NCBI GenBank assembly: GCA_900752425.1
Contig: CAADVE010000083.1
Location: 1 to 5,808, forward strand
Length of the DNA stretch: 5,808 bases
Direction of reading: 5' to 3'
DNA from: an uncultured Collinsella sp.
Lineage (GTDB): Bacteria > Actinomycetota > Coriobacteriia > Coriobacteriales > Coriobacteriaceae
How positions within the stretch are numbered: the stretch's first letter is position 1; every line of letters begins with the position of its first letter. Of the stretch, positions 5,804-5,808 are shown in pieces. The notes under the pieces were generated by a model. It had not been told where the DNA came from and made no database searches. It saw only the letters and a program-made list of their open reading frames with translations. The position numbers and the translations under genes were made by a program.

Positions 5804-5808
5804 AGACA

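Larger units (their letters stand above)
5741..5808. mobile_element. Possible IS200/IS605-type insertion-sequence end (runs off the window)
   Basis: Three hairpins follow one another. They are AGACT/AGTCT (5746-5757, 2-base loop), GCTGGCCGC/GCGGCCAGC (5758-5778, loop GCA) and CCACCCGC/GCGGGTGG (5785-5803, loop TAC). IS200/IS605 elements lack terminal inverted repeats and instead carry subterminal hairpins recognised by the single-strand transposase TnpA. IS200 itself has hairpins near its left end that block read-through and translation. The interrupted reading frame just before the block fits an insertion 3' of the T-rich stretch ending at 5740. No transposase gene is visible because the window ends. 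The boundary at 5741 is approximate, and an intergenic repeat family is the alternative. Confidence 0.4.

Overview
The window reads as bacterial chromosome with moderately high GC and no introns; every supported gene lies on the + strand. Codon use and protein style (short histidine kinases, a CapA/CapB/CapC-type tyrosine-kinase module with an 'SEYYY' tail, GC-rich third positions) suggest a gut actinobacterium of the Coriobacteriia, most likely Collinsella or a close relative. That placement is inferred from recalled family resemblance, not from a search.

Left half (1-3431) is a phosphate-sensing and uptake block. It opens with the last 58 codons of a histidine kinase (1-177). Then come the phosphate-transport ATPase PstB (281-1156), an OmpR/PhoB-type response regulator (1221-1949) and, 3 bases later, a membrane histidine kinase of the PhoR/WalK type (1953-3377). 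A hairpin terminator (3403-3431) closes the block. PstB would power phosphate import. The regulator/kinase pair is the obvious candidate for controlling it, although neither pstS, pstC, pstA nor phoU is inside the window. Direct repeats upstream of pstB and a perfect 14-bp palindrome upstream of the regulator are candidate control sites.

Right half (3432-5637) is a compact three-gene operon for control of surface polysaccharide export and polymerisation. A 141-base promoter region leads into a CapA/YveK/Wzz-like membrane activator (3573-4229), a CpsD/CapB-like tyrosine autokinase (4232-4969) and a PHP-family tyrosine phosphatase (4987-5637). The expected loop is that the membrane protein activates the kinase, the kinase phosphorylates its own C-terminal tyrosine cluster, and the phosphatase removes the phosphates. 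No glycosyltransferase, flippase or polymerase gene is present in the window.

Right edge (5638-5808) is the most unusual stretch. A 25-codon reading frame with a good ribosome binding site looks like the first codons of a GNAT acetyltransferase that breaks off. A strong terminator-like hairpin lies within its coding sequence. It is followed by three closely packed hairpins (5746-5757, 5758-5778, 5785-5803) that resemble the subterminal structures of an IS200/IS605-type transposon end. The most economical reading is an insertion-sequence end that has interrupted the start of a gene. No wholly new system was found; the kinase motif departures and this junction are the points most worth checking.
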